Positions 35,320 to 43,645 of a DNA stretch of 64,000 nt are shown piece after piece. Position 1 is the stretch's first letter, and every line of letters starts with the position of its first letter. The position numbers and the translations under genes are program-made. A model generated the notes under the pieces. That model ran no database searches. It saw only the letters and a program-made list of their open reading frames with translations, and was not told the DNA's origin. The stretch is from Comamonadaceae bacterium UBA4962 (GTDB taxonomy: Bacteria; Pseudomonadota; Gammaproteobacteria; Burkholderiales; Burkholderiaceae_C). Location: positions 216,486 through 280,485 of the forward strand of contig DHAE01000029.1 of assembly GCA_002397315.1 (NCBI GenBank). Direction: 5' to 3'.

Positions 35320-36381
35320 ATGCAAGAGACGCAAATTTTATCGACCCGGCCCCTGCCCCTGCCCGAACCGCCGCCCGACGGGCTCGGACGGCGCGTTCTC
35401 GTCTTCGATGCATGCCACGTCGGCGTGGTGCTGCGCGCCGTGCTGTTCGTCGAAACGGTGCTCGCCGTGGGGGCGATGTTCGGCACGGAAGGCCCGCTCG
35501 CCTGGCTCGCCCGCCTCGCGCTGCTGACGGGTGGCGCGCTGCCGGCCACGCTGGCCTGGCTGATCACGGCCTGCAGCCTGAAGACCGTGCTGCAGCGCCG
35601 GCCGGTGGCGCTGCAGTTCGCCGCGGGCGTGCTGCTCGGCGCGGTGGCGGGCTGCTATGCCTGCGGCATGCTGGTGCTGGTCGGCGTGCCGGCCGAACCG
35701 CCGTGGCTCGCGAGCGCGGCCAGCGGGGCGCTGCTGTCCGCGGTGCTCGTGGCGGCGCTGGTGCTGCGCGCACGGGCCCGCACGCCCGCGGCCACCACGG
35801 CGCGGCTGAGCGAGCTGCAGTCGCGCATCCGGCCGCACTTCCTCTTCAACACGCTCAACAGCGCCATCGCGCTGGTGCGCGACGAGCCGGCCCGCGCCGA
35901 GGCGCTGCTGGAAGACCTGAGCGACCTCTTCCGCCATGCGCTGGTGGAACAGGGCGAATCCGCCACGCTCGCCGAGGAAATCGCGCTGGCCCGGCGCTAT
36001 CTCGCGATCGAGGAGGTGCGCTTCGGCGAGCGCCTGCGCGTGCAGTGGATGCTCGACCCGCGCACGGACGGCGCGCAACTGCCGCCGCTGCTGCTGCAGC
36101 CGCTGGTGGAGAACGCCGTCAAGCACGGCGTGGAGCCCGCCCCGCAGGGAGGCAAGCTGCGCGTGACGACCGAGCTGCGCGGCAGCCGCGCCGTGATCAC
36201 CCTCGCCAACACCGTGCCGCCCGGCGGGCCGCGGTCCGGCGACGCACCGCGCGGCCACGGCATCGCCCTGGCGAACGTGCGCGACCGGCTGCGGCTGCTG
36301 CACGACGTGCAGTGCGATTTCTCGGCAGGCATGCACAATGGGCTGTACCGCGTGCGCATCTCGCTGCCGGTGCGCGCATGA
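35320..36381 (+). CDS. AlgZ-like sensor histidine kinase (LytS/YehU type)
   Basis: 353 residues: about four transmembrane helices (residues 35-150), then a His_kinase (PF06580) domain with the phospho-acceptor in IRPHFLFNTLNS, followed by a HATPase with LLLQPLVENAVKHGVEP and RGHGIALANVRDRL. It has no recognisable periplasmic sensor. It pairs with the LytTR response regulator 43 bp downstream. The start lies 51 bp from the divergent argH start; this short spacer must hold both promoters. The position beside argH mirrors algZ (fimS)/algR, which controls surface structures in Pseudomonas. Confidence 0.92.
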   Translation: MQETQILSTRPLPLPEPPPDGLGRRVLVFDACHVGVVLRAVLFVETVLAVGAMFGTEGPLAWLARLALLTGGALPATLAWLITACSLKTVLQRRPVALQFAAGVLLGAVAGCYACGMLVLVGVPAEPPWLASAASGALLSAVLVAALVLRARARTPAATTARLSELQSRIRPHFLFNTLNSAIALVRDEPARAEALLEDLSDLFRHALVEQGESATLAEEIALARRYLAIEEVRFGERLRVQWMLDPRTDGAQLPPLLLQPLVENAVKHGVEPAPQGGKLRVTTELRGSRAVITLANTVPPGGPRSGDAPRGHGIALANVRDRLRLLHDVQCDFSAGMHNGLYRVRISLPVRA

Positions 36382-36424
36382 CGCGGCGCACCCGCGGCGC
36401 CGCCGCGCCCTCTCCTTCCGATCC

Positions 36425-37174
36425 ATGCACATCCTGATCGTCGACGACGAAGCCCTGGCGCGCAGCCGCCTGCGCACGCTGCTGGCAGATTGCGGCGGGC
36501 ACACCGTGGCCGAGGCGGCGAACGCCGCCGAAGCGCTGCAGTGGCTGGCCACCCCGGCCGGCCGCGCTTGCGACACCGTGCTGCTGGACATCCACATGCC
36601 GGGCCAGGACGGCCTCTCGCTCGCGCATGCGCTGCGCCGCCTGGCGCGCCCGCCTGCCATCGTCTTCGTGACGGCGCATGCCGACCATGCCGTGAGCGCC
36701 TTCGAGCTGGACGCCGCAGACTACCTCACCAAACCCGTGCGCCTGGAGCGGCTGCAGCAGGCGCTGGCCAAGGCGCGGCGTGCCCTCGCGGAGCGGTTGC
36801 CCACCACGGCACCGCCGCCCGCGCCGGCCGACAGCGGCGAGGTGCTGCTGATCCAGGACCGCGGGCGCACCGAGCGCGTGCCGCTGCACGAGGTGGTCTA
36901 CGTGAAGGCCGAGCTGAAGTACCTCACGGTGCGCACCGGCACCCGCAGCTACGTGCTCGACGGCGCCTTGAGCGATCTGGAGGCGCGCCACCCCGACCAC
37001 TTCCTGCGCGTGCACCGCAATGCGCTCGTCGCACGCCGCGCGCTGCGCGCCATCGAGAAGCACTACGACCCCGTGGAAGGCGAAGGCTGGGCCGTGCGCA
37101 TGCACGGACTGCCCGAACTGCTCGCGGTGTCGCGCCGGCAGGTGGCGGCGGTTCGCGAGGCGCTCGCGGGCTGA
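36425..37174 (+). CDS. AlgR-like response regulator, receiver plus LytTR DNA-binding domain
   Basis: 249 residues. The receiver domain has the acidic pocket in LIVDDEALAR, phospho-acceptor Asp in VLLDIHMPG, the Thr in FVTAH and Lys in DYLTKPVRLE. The C-terminal LytTR domain (about 140-245) contains VVYVKAELKYLTVRT and HFLRVHRNALV. It is the likely partner of the preceding kinase. hemC, which follows algR in pseudomonads, is absent; an exported lyase follows instead. An upstream in-frame start at 36338 would give 29 extra Arg-rich residues and is not favoured. Confidence 0.93.
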   Translation: MHILIVDDEALARSRLRTLLADCGGHTVAEAANAAEALQWLATPAGRACDTVLLDIHMPGQDGLSLAHALRRLARPPAIVFVTAHADHAVSAFELDAADYLTKPVRLERLQQALAKARRALAERLPTTAPPPAPADSGEVLLIQDRGRTERVPLHEVVYVKAELKYLTVRTGTRSYVLDGALSDLEARHPDHFLRVHRNALVARRALRAIEKHYDPVEGEGWAVRMHGLPELLAVSRRQVAAVREALAG

Positions 37175-37256
37175 TACAGACCGCCGGCGCGCGGCTTCCT
37201 GCAGCCCCGGCATGCCCGGCCCCACCCTGCCCACGACAACAACCCAGGAGACAACG

Positions 37257-38897
37257 ATGAAGCCCATTCCCACCCGCGCCTGCCGTCCATGGCACCGCAT
37301 GCCGTCGATCCTGCGGCCCATGGCCTGCGCGGCGGCACTGTGCGCAGCCGGCATGGCCCATGCACAAACGGCCGCACCCGCCGCAGCCCCGCCGACCGCG
37401 CCCGCGCAGTCCACTGCCGCAACCCCGGCACCGACCGCCCCGGCGGCCACCTCCAAAGCCCCGGCCACGCCGCCCCGCGACGAATTCTTCTGGCTCGGCG
37501 AGATCAACAAGGCTTCGGCCGTCATCAACACCGACGAGGGCCTGCTCGACAAATCCTTCGGCCCCATCGCCTATTCAGGCATCAGCAAGGTGCTGGCCGA
37601 CGGCAACCGGCCGGGCGGCAAGCGGCCCCGCCTCGTGATCACCTTCGAACCCCTGCTCATCGAGGCCGCGGGCCCGCAGATCACGCTGCTGCACGCCGGC
37701 CGCTCCAGCCAGGACATGCTCTCGACCGTGCGCTCGGCGATCCTGCGCGACGAGATGCTGAAGCTCGCCGACGCGCTCCAGCGGACCACCGCCACCATGG
37801 TGCGGCTCGCCGACAAGCACCAGGCGACCGTGGTGCCCAACTACACCAACGGCGTGGCGGCCCAGCCCAACAGCTACGGGCATTACCTGCTCGGGCTCGC
37901 GAGCGGCCTGGACCGCGACGCCCAGCGCATCCGCGAGGCCTACGCACGCATCGACCGCTCGCCCATGGGCACCACCGTGCTCAACGGCACGAGCTGGCCA
38001 CTCGACCGCCAGCGCATGGCCGGCTACCTGGGCTTCTCCACCACGGTGGAGAACGCCTACGACGCCGCGCAGGTCTCGGCGGTGGACCAGCCGGTGGAGG
38101 CCGGCGCGATCGTGATGGCGATCGCGCTGCATGCCGGCACCTTCATCGAAGACGTGATGACGCAGTATGCGCAGCCGCGCCCGTGGATCCTGCTGCAGGA
38201 GGGCGACGGCAACACCTACGTCTCCAGCGCCATGCCGCAGAAGCGCAACCCGGGCCTGCTCAACGGCACGCGGCGCGATGCCTCGCAGGCGCTGACGCTC
38301 GGCATGGGCGCGGCCATCCAGGCCCACAACATCCCGCCGGGAATGCAGGACCCGAAAGAGACGCGCAACAACGTCGCCATGGTGCAGAGCGCGATCGGCG
38401 TGCTCGACCAGTGGAACCGCATCCTGAATGCGCTGGTGATCGACCCGCAGCGCGCGCTGGAAGAACTCAACAGCGACTGGACGGCCTCGCAGGAACTGGC
38501 GGACGTGCTGATGCGCAAATACCGGCTGCCCTTCCGCGTGGGACACCATTTCGCGTCCGAGGTGGTGGACTATGCCAAGGCCAAGGACATCAAGCCGCTC
38601 GACTTTCCCTACGCGGAGGCCCGCCGCATCTACGCCGAGGCCGTGCACGGGTCGGAATACCCGGCGCAACTGCCCATGGACGAGGCGGAGTTCCGCGCCA
38701 CGCTCGACCCGGTGGCCATCGTCCGCAACCGCGCGACGGCCGGCGGCCCGCAACCGGCCGAAATGGCCCGCATGCTGGCCTCCGCCCGCGCCCGGCTGGA
38801 GCAGCAGGCCGCCTGGATCGGCGCCCAGCGCGCCCGCATCGACGGCAGCCTGGCCCGCCTGGACCGCGACTTCGAGAAGCTGGCGCAGCCCCGTTGA
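37257..38897 (+). CDS. Exported lyase of the aspartase/fumarase superfamily (ArgH-like)
   Basis: 546 residues with a clear signal peptide (RPMACAAALCAAGMAHA), then an Ala/Pro/Thr linker and a full superfamily core. The signature SSAMPQKRNPG keeps the catalytic Ser loop, and LLHAGRSSQDM matches ArgH HTGRSRNDQ. In the second conserved region, where ArgH has FTHLQVAQP, this protein has YTNGVAAQP, so the catalytic-region His is Asn. Export and this change both suggest a substrate other than argininosuccinate. AGGAG lies 6 bases before the start. It follows the AlgZ/AlgR-like pair by 82 bp and may be in its operon or regulon. Homologues are often annotated simply as lyase family protein. Confidence 0.82.
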   Translation: MKPIPTRACRPWHRMPSILRPMACAAALCAAGMAHAQTAAPAAAPPTAPAQSTAATPAPTAPAATSKAPATPPRDEFFWLGEINKASAVINTDEGLLDKSFGPIAYSGISKVLADGNRPGGKRPRLVITFEPLLIEAAGPQITLLHAGRSSQDMLSTVRSAILRDEMLKLADALQRTTATMVRLADKHQATVVPNYTNGVAAQPNSYGHYLLGLASGLDRDAQRIREAYARIDRSPMGTTVLNGTSWPLDRQRMAGYLGFSTTVENAYDAAQVSAVDQPVEAGAIVMAIALHAGTFIEDVMTQYAQPRPWILLQEGDGNTYVSSAMPQKRNPGLLNGTRRDASQALTLGMGAAIQAHNIPPGMQDPKETRNNVAMVQSAIGVLDQWNRILNALVIDPQRALEELNSDWTASQELADVLMRKYRLPFRVGHHFASEVVDYAKAKDIKPLDFPYAEARRIYAEAVHGSEYPAQLPMDEAEFRATLDPVAIVRNRATAGGPQPAEMARMLASARARLEQQAAWIGAQRARIDGSLARLDRDFEKLAQPR

Positions 38898-38902
38898 ACC
38901 CA

Positions 38903-38922
38903 GCGCCGCAGGGAGGCGGCGC
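38903..38922. other. GC-rich hairpin between convergent lyase and ZIP genes
   Basis: GCGCCGC-AGGGAG-GCGGCGC forms a perfect 7-bp stem five bases after the lyase stop. No T-run follows, so its role as a terminator is uncertain. Confidence 0.35.
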
Positions 38923-38970
38923 CAGCCACCACCTCAGCCAGGGAGTACAGCCTCAGGCAGGGGCGCGCCG

Positions 38971-39843
38971 CTAATGCGAATGCGCGAGGCCGCTCACCAA
39001 TGTGACCACGGTCATGCCGGCCACCAGCCAGGCGATCTGCGCCAGGGTCTGGGCCGCGGTCAGGCGCTTTTGCAGTTGCGGGATCAGGTCGGCCAGCGCC
39101 ACGTAGACGAAGCTGCTGGACGCGATCGCGAGGAAGTACGGCAGCCAGTCCTGCAGCTCGCCCACCAGGAAGTAACCCACCACGCCGCCCAGCGCCGTCA
39201 CCGCTCCGGCCATCGACACCTTGGCGAGGGCCGCGCGGCGGTTGCCGCTCGACTGGCGCAGCACCACCAGGTCGCCCATGTGGTGCGGTACCTCGTGGGC
39301 CAGCACCGCCAGCGCGGCGATCACACCCAGGCGCAGGTCCGCGAGGAAGGCGGAGGCGATCAGGATGCCGTCGCCGAAGCAGTGCACGCTGTCGCCGGTG
39401 AGCAGCGCCCAGCCGCCGGGAGCGCGGTGCCCGTGGCCGTGGGCATGTCCATGTCCGTGGCCGTCGGCATGTCCTTGCTCCGTGTGGGAATGCGCATGGG
39501 CGTGCGAATGTCCGTGGGCGGCGCCCTCCTCGTCGTTGGCCGGCCCCACGCCATGCTCATGGCCGTGGTGCCAGAGCTCCGCCTTGTCGAGCAGGAAGAA
39601 GAACACCAGCCCCACCAGCAGGGTGGCGAAGAGTTCGTGCGCGCCGGCCTGGCTCTCGAAGGCTTCGGGCAGCAGGTGCATGAAGGCGGTGGCCAGCAGC
39701 GCACCCGCCGCGAAACTCAGCAGGTGCTGCGGCCCGATGCCCGAGCGGCCATCGCCCCAGCCGGCCCGCATGAGCAATGCGGCCACCCACACGCTGCCGA
39801 TGCCCGCGGACAGTGTAGCCAGGAGGATTGCGATCAATGTCAT
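38971..39843 (-). CDS. ZIP-family metal (zinc) transporter with His-rich loop
   Basis: 290 residues, about eight transmembrane helices. The metal-path helices are recognisable: VHCFGDGILIASAFL (helix 4) and AHEVPHHMGDLVV (helix 5). Between helices 3 and 4 lies a loop with more than 15 His in alternation with Gly/Ala, typical of ZIP zinc/iron importers. It should bring divalent metal into the cytoplasm. No Zur-type operator was obvious. It is the last gene of a minus-strand stretch, convergent with the exported lyase. Confidence 0.92.
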   Translation of the reverse strand: MTLIAILLATLSAGIGSVWVAALLMRAGWGDGRSGIGPQHLLSFAAGALLATAFMHLLPEAFESQAGAHELFATLLVGLVFFFLLDKAELWHHGHEHGVGPANDEEGAAHGHSHAHAHSHTEQGHADGHGHGHAHGHGHRAPGGWALLTGDSVHCFGDGILIASAFLADLRLGVIAALAVLAHEVPHHMGDLVVLRQSSGNRRAALAKVSMAGAVTALGGVVGYFLVGELQDWLPYFLAIASSSFVYVALADLIPQLQKRLTAAQTLAQIAWLVAGMTVVTLVSGLAHSH

Positions 39844-39892
39844 AGCTGTACGCGCTCAGTTCTCGAAGTCAGGCAGCCCGCGGGCGCCAAAG

Positions 39893-39912
39893 AAAAAAGC
39901 CCCGAAGGGCTT
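39893..39912 (-). terminator. Intrinsic terminator with UUCG tetraloop
   Basis: On the minus strand AAGCCC-TTCG-GGGCTT is followed by a run of Ts. The UUCG loop makes the 6-bp stem unusually stable. It lies about 145 bp after the dienelactone-hydrolase stop and before the ZIP gene. The rest of the spacer (39913-40058) shows no gene. Confidence 0.8.
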
Positions 39913-40058
39913 GGTGTGCGAAAGGACGACTCACTGGAGCGGTTCACCAGGTCCAGCGAAGCGGTTCCGGCGAGCCGCCGCATCGCAGACAGTACAAGCA
40001 GTACGGCAAGATGCGGCAACGACGCCGGAAGGGCCTGGTGGACCGCTCTCAGAAATCA

Positions 40059-40967
40059 TCAGCCCACGCCGTGCGTCTTGAACCAGGCGAGCGCACGCTT
40101 CCATCCGTCCTCGGCGGCTTCCTTGCGGTAGCTGGGCCGGTAATCGGCATGGAACGCGTGCGGCGCGTCCGGGTAGACGACGAACTCCGATGCCTTGGCG
40201 GCGGCGGAGCCGGTCTTGAGGGCCGCCTTCATCTTATCAACCGTGTCAAGGGGGATGCCGCTGTCTTTTTCGCCGTAGAGGCCGAGCACCGGCGCCTTGA
40301 GGATGGGGGCGATGTCGACCGGGTGCTTCGGCGTGAGATCGCTCGCCTGCCCCACCAGCCGCCCGTACCAGGCCACGCCGGCCTTGACGGGGCCGTGCGC
40401 GGCATAGAGCCAGGTGATGCGCCCACCCCAGCAGAAGCCGGTGATGCCCACGCGGGCCAGGTCGCCGCCATGGGCGCCGGCCCATTTCACGGTGGCGTCG
40501 AGATCGCCCATCACCTGGGCGTCGGGCACCTTGGAGACGATCTCGCTCATGAGCTTGGACACCTCGGCGATCTGCGACGGGTCGCCCTGCCGCACGAACA
40601 GCTCGGGCGCGATCGCGAGGTAACCGGCCCGGGCGAAGCGCCGGCAGACGTCGGCAATGTACTCGTGCACGCCGAAGATCTCCTGGATCACCAGCACCAC
40701 CGGCAGGCCCGTCTTGCCCTCGGGCGCGGCGCGGAAGGCGGGCAACTTGAATCCACCGACGTCGATCTCGACCTTGCCCGCGACGAGCCCGTCGGCGGGC
40801 GTCTGCACCGCCGTCTGCGCCGCGACGGGCAGGGCTGCCGCGGCATAGCCCACGCCGAATCCCGCGCCCAGCGCCACGCGCAGGGCGGTGCGGCGGCTGG
40901 CGCCGGCATCGGTGGTGCGGCCGGGCACCAGGGCGTCGAAATCTTTCCGGAGGTCGTCGTGCTGCAT
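40059..40967 (-). CDS. Dienelactone-hydrolase-family protein, probably Tat-exported
   Basis: 302 residues of alpha/beta-hydrolase fold with the Cys-Asp-His triad of this family: C179 in GITGFCWGGR, D235 in LYGEKDSGIP and H270 in YPDAPHAFH. The N-terminus has ASRRTALRVALGAGFGVG followed by a hydrophobic stretch ending at PVAAQ, compatible with a Tat signal. The real substrate is unknown; the family hydrolyses dienelactones and other cyclic esters. It diverges from the GbsR-type regulator, and an operator-like dyad lies 122 bp upstream of its start. Confidence 0.88.
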   Translation of the reverse strand: MQHDDLRKDFDALVPGRTTDAGASRRTALRVALGAGFGVGYAAAALPVAAQTAVQTPADGLVAGKVEIDVGGFKLPAFRAAPEGKTGLPVVLVIQEIFGVHEYIADVCRRFARAGYLAIAPELFVRQGDPSQIAEVSKLMSEIVSKVPDAQVMGDLDATVKWAGAHGGDLARVGITGFCWGGRITWLYAAHGPVKAGVAWYGRLVGQASDLTPKHPVDIAPILKAPVLGLYGEKDSGIPLDTVDKMKAALKTGSAAAKASEFVVYPDAPHAFHADYRPSYRKEAAEDGWKRALAWFKTHGVG

Positions 40968-41088
40968 GGGGAGGCTCCTTGGTGAGGCACGAAAAGGATC
41001 GGCGAATGCCGAAGGCGTGCCGGAGCGAGTCTAGAGCGAGTCGCGAACTTCCATGGACACCCTGCCTGCTTCCTTCACGGAAACCAAT

Positions 41089-41108
41089 ATTTCTGCATTG
41101 ACAGAAAT
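41089..41108. promoter_or_regulatory. Operator candidate upstream of the GbsR-type gene
   Basis: ATTTCTG-N6-CAGAAAT, a perfect 7-bp dyad (core ATTTC-N10-GAAAT), overlaps a consensus TTGACA at 41098-41103. It lies between the divergent dienelactone hydrolase and regulator genes. The same core recurs at 41748-41767 after the regulator, which points to the MarR/GbsR-type protein itself as the ligand. Confidence 0.6.
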
Positions 41109-41114
41109 TACAGA

Positions 41115-41708
41115 ATGAATAGACTTCCATCCATGCAACTTTCCGACACCGCCCGCCGCTTCGTCGTCCACTGGGGCGAAATGGGCACCGCCTGGGGCGT
41201 GAACCGCACCGTCGCCCAGATCCACGCCCTGCTCTTCTTCCATGGCCGCCCGCTGCATGCGGAAGACATCTGCGAGACCCTGGGCGTGGCGCGCTCCAAT
41301 GCGAGCAACAGCCTGAAGGAGCTGCTGAACTGGAACCTGATCCGCGTCACGCACGTGCTGGGCGACCGGCGGGATTATTTCGAGACCTCCACCGATGTGT
41401 GGGAGCTGTTCCGCACCGTCGTGCGCGAGCGCAAGGAGCGCGAGTTCGAACCCACGGTGCGCATGCTGCGCGAACTGGTCGCCCGCCCCGAACTGGCCGA
41501 CGAGGCGCCCGATGCGCAGGACCGGGTGCGCGAGACCCTGCGCCTGATGGAGTCGCTCGATCTCTGGACGGACGAGATGCTGCGGCTCACCCCGTCCACG
41601 CTCGAGAAGGTGCTGCGCCTGGGCGCGAGCGTGCAGAAGTTCGTGCGCGGCGACGATGTCGCGACGCGCACCGCGAAATCTCTCGCCCCCCGTCCGCCGG
41701 CGGACTGA
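41115..41708 (+). CDS. GbsR/MarR-family transcriptional regulator
   Basis: 197 residues. A winged helix-turn-helix of the GbsR type occupies residues 25-95 (PLHAEDICETLGVARSNASNSLKELLNW, then VLGDRRDYFET), followed by a helical dimerisation region. Such regulators usually act as repressors of adjacent genes. Matching dyads occur 6 bp upstream of its start and 40 bp after its stop, in front of the DUF393 operon. A start at MQLSD (41133) is also possible; neither has a strong ribosome site. Confidence 0.88.
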   Translation: MNRLPSMQLSDTARRFVVHWGEMGTAWGVNRTVAQIHALLFFHGRPLHAEDICETLGVARSNASNSLKELLNWNLIRVTHVLGDRRDYFETSTDVWELFRTVVRERKEREFEPTVRMLRELVARPELADEAPDAQDRVRETLRLMESLDLWTDEMLRLTPSTLEKVLRLGASVQKFVRGDDVATRTAKSLAPRPPAD

Positions 41709-41747
41709 GCGTCCGTCCCACATTGACAGGCCCTGCCACGCCCGAAA

Positions 41748-41776
41748 ATTTCAGTTTCTACAGAAATTCCTAAAAT
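41748..41776 (+). promoter_or_regulatory. Operator and -10 box of the DUF393-epimerase-DoxX-DUF2269 operon
   Basis: ATTTC-N10-GAAAT at 41748-41767 repeats the core dyad found upstream of the regulator gene. A -10-like TAAAAT at 41771-41776 follows 3 bases later, so the dyad covers the -35 and spacer. Binding there would block RNA polymerase. The start codon of DUF393 is 54 bases on. Confidence 0.58.
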
Positions 41777-41829
41777 ACACTCCCCCTCCATGCCCTGAGC
41801 CTTCCACCCGTCCACCGAAGGAGCCTTCC

Positions 41830-42279
41830 ATGACCCCCACCGCCGATCCGCATGCGATCTACCCGCTGACCCTCTACTACGACTCCCGCTGCCCGCTCTG
41901 CAATGCGGAGATGACGAACCTGCGCCTGCGCGACCGCGCGGGCCTGCTCCGGTTCGCGGACGTCTGGTCGCCCGGGTTCGAAGGGCCTCCCGGCGCCACG
42001 CACGAGGAACTGCTCACCGTGATCCATGGCACCACGGTGGATGGCCAAGTGCTGCGCGGCGTGGAGGTGTTCCGCCGCGCCTACGAGGCCGTGGGGCTGG
42101 GATGGGTAACGGCCGCCACGCGCCTGCCGCTGGTGGGAGCGCTGGCCGACCGGCTCTATCCCGTGCTGGCGCGCAACCGCTACCGGCTGCCGCGCTGGCT
42201 CGTCGGCGGGCTGTTCGAGCGTGCCAGCCGCCGGGCCGCGCTGCGGCGCTGCGCGCCGGGCGACCGCTGCGATCTCTGA
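41830..42279 (+). CDS. DUF393 (DCC-family) thiol-disulfide oxidoreductase-like protein
   Basis: 149 residues. The N-terminal LTLYYDSRCPLCNAEM holds a CxxC (C21, C24) in the DxxCPxC context that names the DCC family. Members are predicted thioredoxin-fold redox proteins. There is no signal peptide. GAAGGAG lies about 8 bases before the start. First gene of a probable four-gene operon under the GbsR-type regulator. Confidence 0.88.
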   Translation: MTPTADPHAIYPLTLYYDSRCPLCNAEMTNLRLRDRAGLLRFADVWSPGFEGPPGATHEELLTVIHGTTVDGQVLRGVEVFRRAYEAVGLGWVTAATRLPLVGALADRLYPVLARNRYRLPRWLVGGLFERASRRAALRRCAPGDRCDL

Positions 42280-42335
42280 GCGGCCACCCGGCACGCGGTT
42301 TGCCACATTCTTCCCACCACATCCAGAGGCCTTCC

Positions 42336-43250
42336 ATGCAGATCCTCCTCACCGGCGCCACCGGCTTCATCGGCCGGCACATCGCCACCCGGCTGCGCGC
42401 CGACGGCCACACCGTGCACGAGGGCGTCTCGCCGCGCCACGGTGCCGCCCGCTCCGGGCAGGTGCCCATGGACTTCGCGCGCGACACCGCAGTGGCCGCA
42501 TGGCTGCCGCGTCTTTCGGGCATCGATGCCGTGGTGAACGCCGTGGGCGTGCTGCGCGACAGCCCCGCACGCCCGATCGACGCGCTGCACCGAGACACGC
42601 CCCGCGCACTGTTCCAGGCCTGCGCACAGGCCGGCGTGCGGCGCGTGGTGCAGATCTCCGCCCTGGGCGTGGACCGCAGCGAGACCCGTTACGCCCGCAC
42701 CAAGCGCGCGGCGGACGACTTCCTCCTCGGCCTCGCCGGGCGCCCGGCCACGGCCACCGCTCCCTCCCTCGCCGCCTGCGTGCTGCGGCCCAGCATCGTG
42801 TTCGGCCGCGGTGGCGCGAGCGCCGCGCTCTTCATGAACCTGGCCCGGCTGCCGGTGGTGGTGCTGCCGCGCGCCGTGCTGCAGGCCCGCGTGCAGCCCG
42901 TGGCGGTGCAGGATCTGGCGGACGCCGTGGCGGCGCTGCTCGGCCCGGCCATCGCCCGCGAAGGCATCGTCGAATGCGCGGGGCCCGAGGCGGTTTCCAT
43001 GGCCGGGCTCATCGCCAGCCTGCGATCGCAGTGCGGGCACGGGCCCGCGCACGTGGCGGTGCTGCCGGACGTGCTGAGCCGCTGGAGCGCGCGCCTCGGC
43101 GACCACGTCACCGCCTCGCCCTGGTGCAGCGAAAGCCTGGCCCTGCTGGGCAGCGACAACACCGCCGACGCCGCACCGCTGCGCGCGCTGGCCGGCCACG
43201 ACACCGTCGCCTACCGCGATCTCGTCGCCCGCGCATGGAGGCAGGCATGA
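42336..43250 (+). CDS. NAD(P)-binding SDR/epimerase-family protein
   Basis: 304 residues with an atypical-SDR Rossmann fold: LLTGATGFIGRHIA (glycine-rich nucleotide-binding loop), IDAVVNAVGVLRD and ISALGVDRSETRYARTKRAAD. The Tyr-x-x-x-Lys pair is RYARTK, as in extended and atypical SDRs. Its closest relatives by pattern are NDUFA9-like/NmrA-like proteins, which may sense or reduce quinones. The stop overlaps the next ATG by four bases (ATGA), so it is translationally coupled to the DoxX-like gene. Confidence 0.85.
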   Translation: MQILLTGATGFIGRHIATRLRADGHTVHEGVSPRHGAARSGQVPMDFARDTAVAAWLPRLSGIDAVVNAVGVLRDSPARPIDALHRDTPRALFQACAQAGVRRVVQISALGVDRSETRYARTKRAADDFLLGLAGRPATATAPSLAACVLRPSIVFGRGGASAALFMNLARLPVVVLPRAVLQARVQPVAVQDLADAVAALLGPAIAREGIVECAGPEAVSMAGLIASLRSQCGHGPAHVAVLPDVLSRWSARLGDHVTASPWCSESLALLGSDNTADAAPLRALAGHDTVAYRDLVARAWRQA

Positions 43251-43645
43251 GCACGCAACCTCCCACCGTCGCTCCCGATGCGCAGCGCTGGCTGCGCGCG
43301 AGCCTCGTGGCCGTATGGCTCGGCACCGCCGCTGCCAGCCTGGCGGAATTCCACGGCCAGAGCCGCGAGTTGCTGGTGGCCGCCGGGCTGCAGAACGAAA
43401 CCTGGATGCAGGCGATCATCGCCGCGGGCATCGCCGCCGACCTGGCCGTGGGCCTGTGGCTGTGGTGGCGGCCGGGCCGGCCGGCCTACGCTGCGGCGCT
43501 GCTGCTGATGGCTGCCATGACGGTGATCGGCACCGTGCTGATCCCCACGCTGTGGCTCGATCCGCTCGGACGGCTGCTCAAGAACCTGCCCATCGCCGCG
43601 ATCCTGCTGGTGCTGTGGCGCGCGGATGGAAGGCGTCCGTCGTGA
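43247..43645 (+). CDS. DoxX-like membrane protein
   Basis: 132 residues with four hydrophobic segments, including RASLVAVWLGTAAASLAEF, IIAAGIAADLAVGLWLWW and ALLLMAAMTVIGTVLIPTLW. This is the DoxX-like fold. DoxX proteins associate with quinol or thiosulphate redox chemistry in some organisms; no function is certain here. It overlaps its neighbours by 4 bp on both sides, so three genes form one coupled unit. Confidence 0.8.
   Translation: MSTQPPTVAPDAQRWLRASLVAVWLGTAAASLAEFHGQSRELLVAAGLQNETWMQAIIAAGIAADLAVGLWLWWRPGRPAYAAALLLMAAMTVIGTVLIPTLWLDPLGRLLKNLPIAAILLVLWRADGRRPS

Noticed and set aside
39421..39540. Short repeats in the ZIP gene that look like a tandem-repeat array
   Set aside because: They encode the His-rich metal-binding loop expected in ZIP transporters, so protein function explains them.
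39913..40058. A tRNA or small RNA gene between the ZIP and dienelactone hydrolase genes
   Set aside because: No cloverleaf, anticodon arm or GTTCRA-type T-loop could be built. Only the upstream terminator is convincing.
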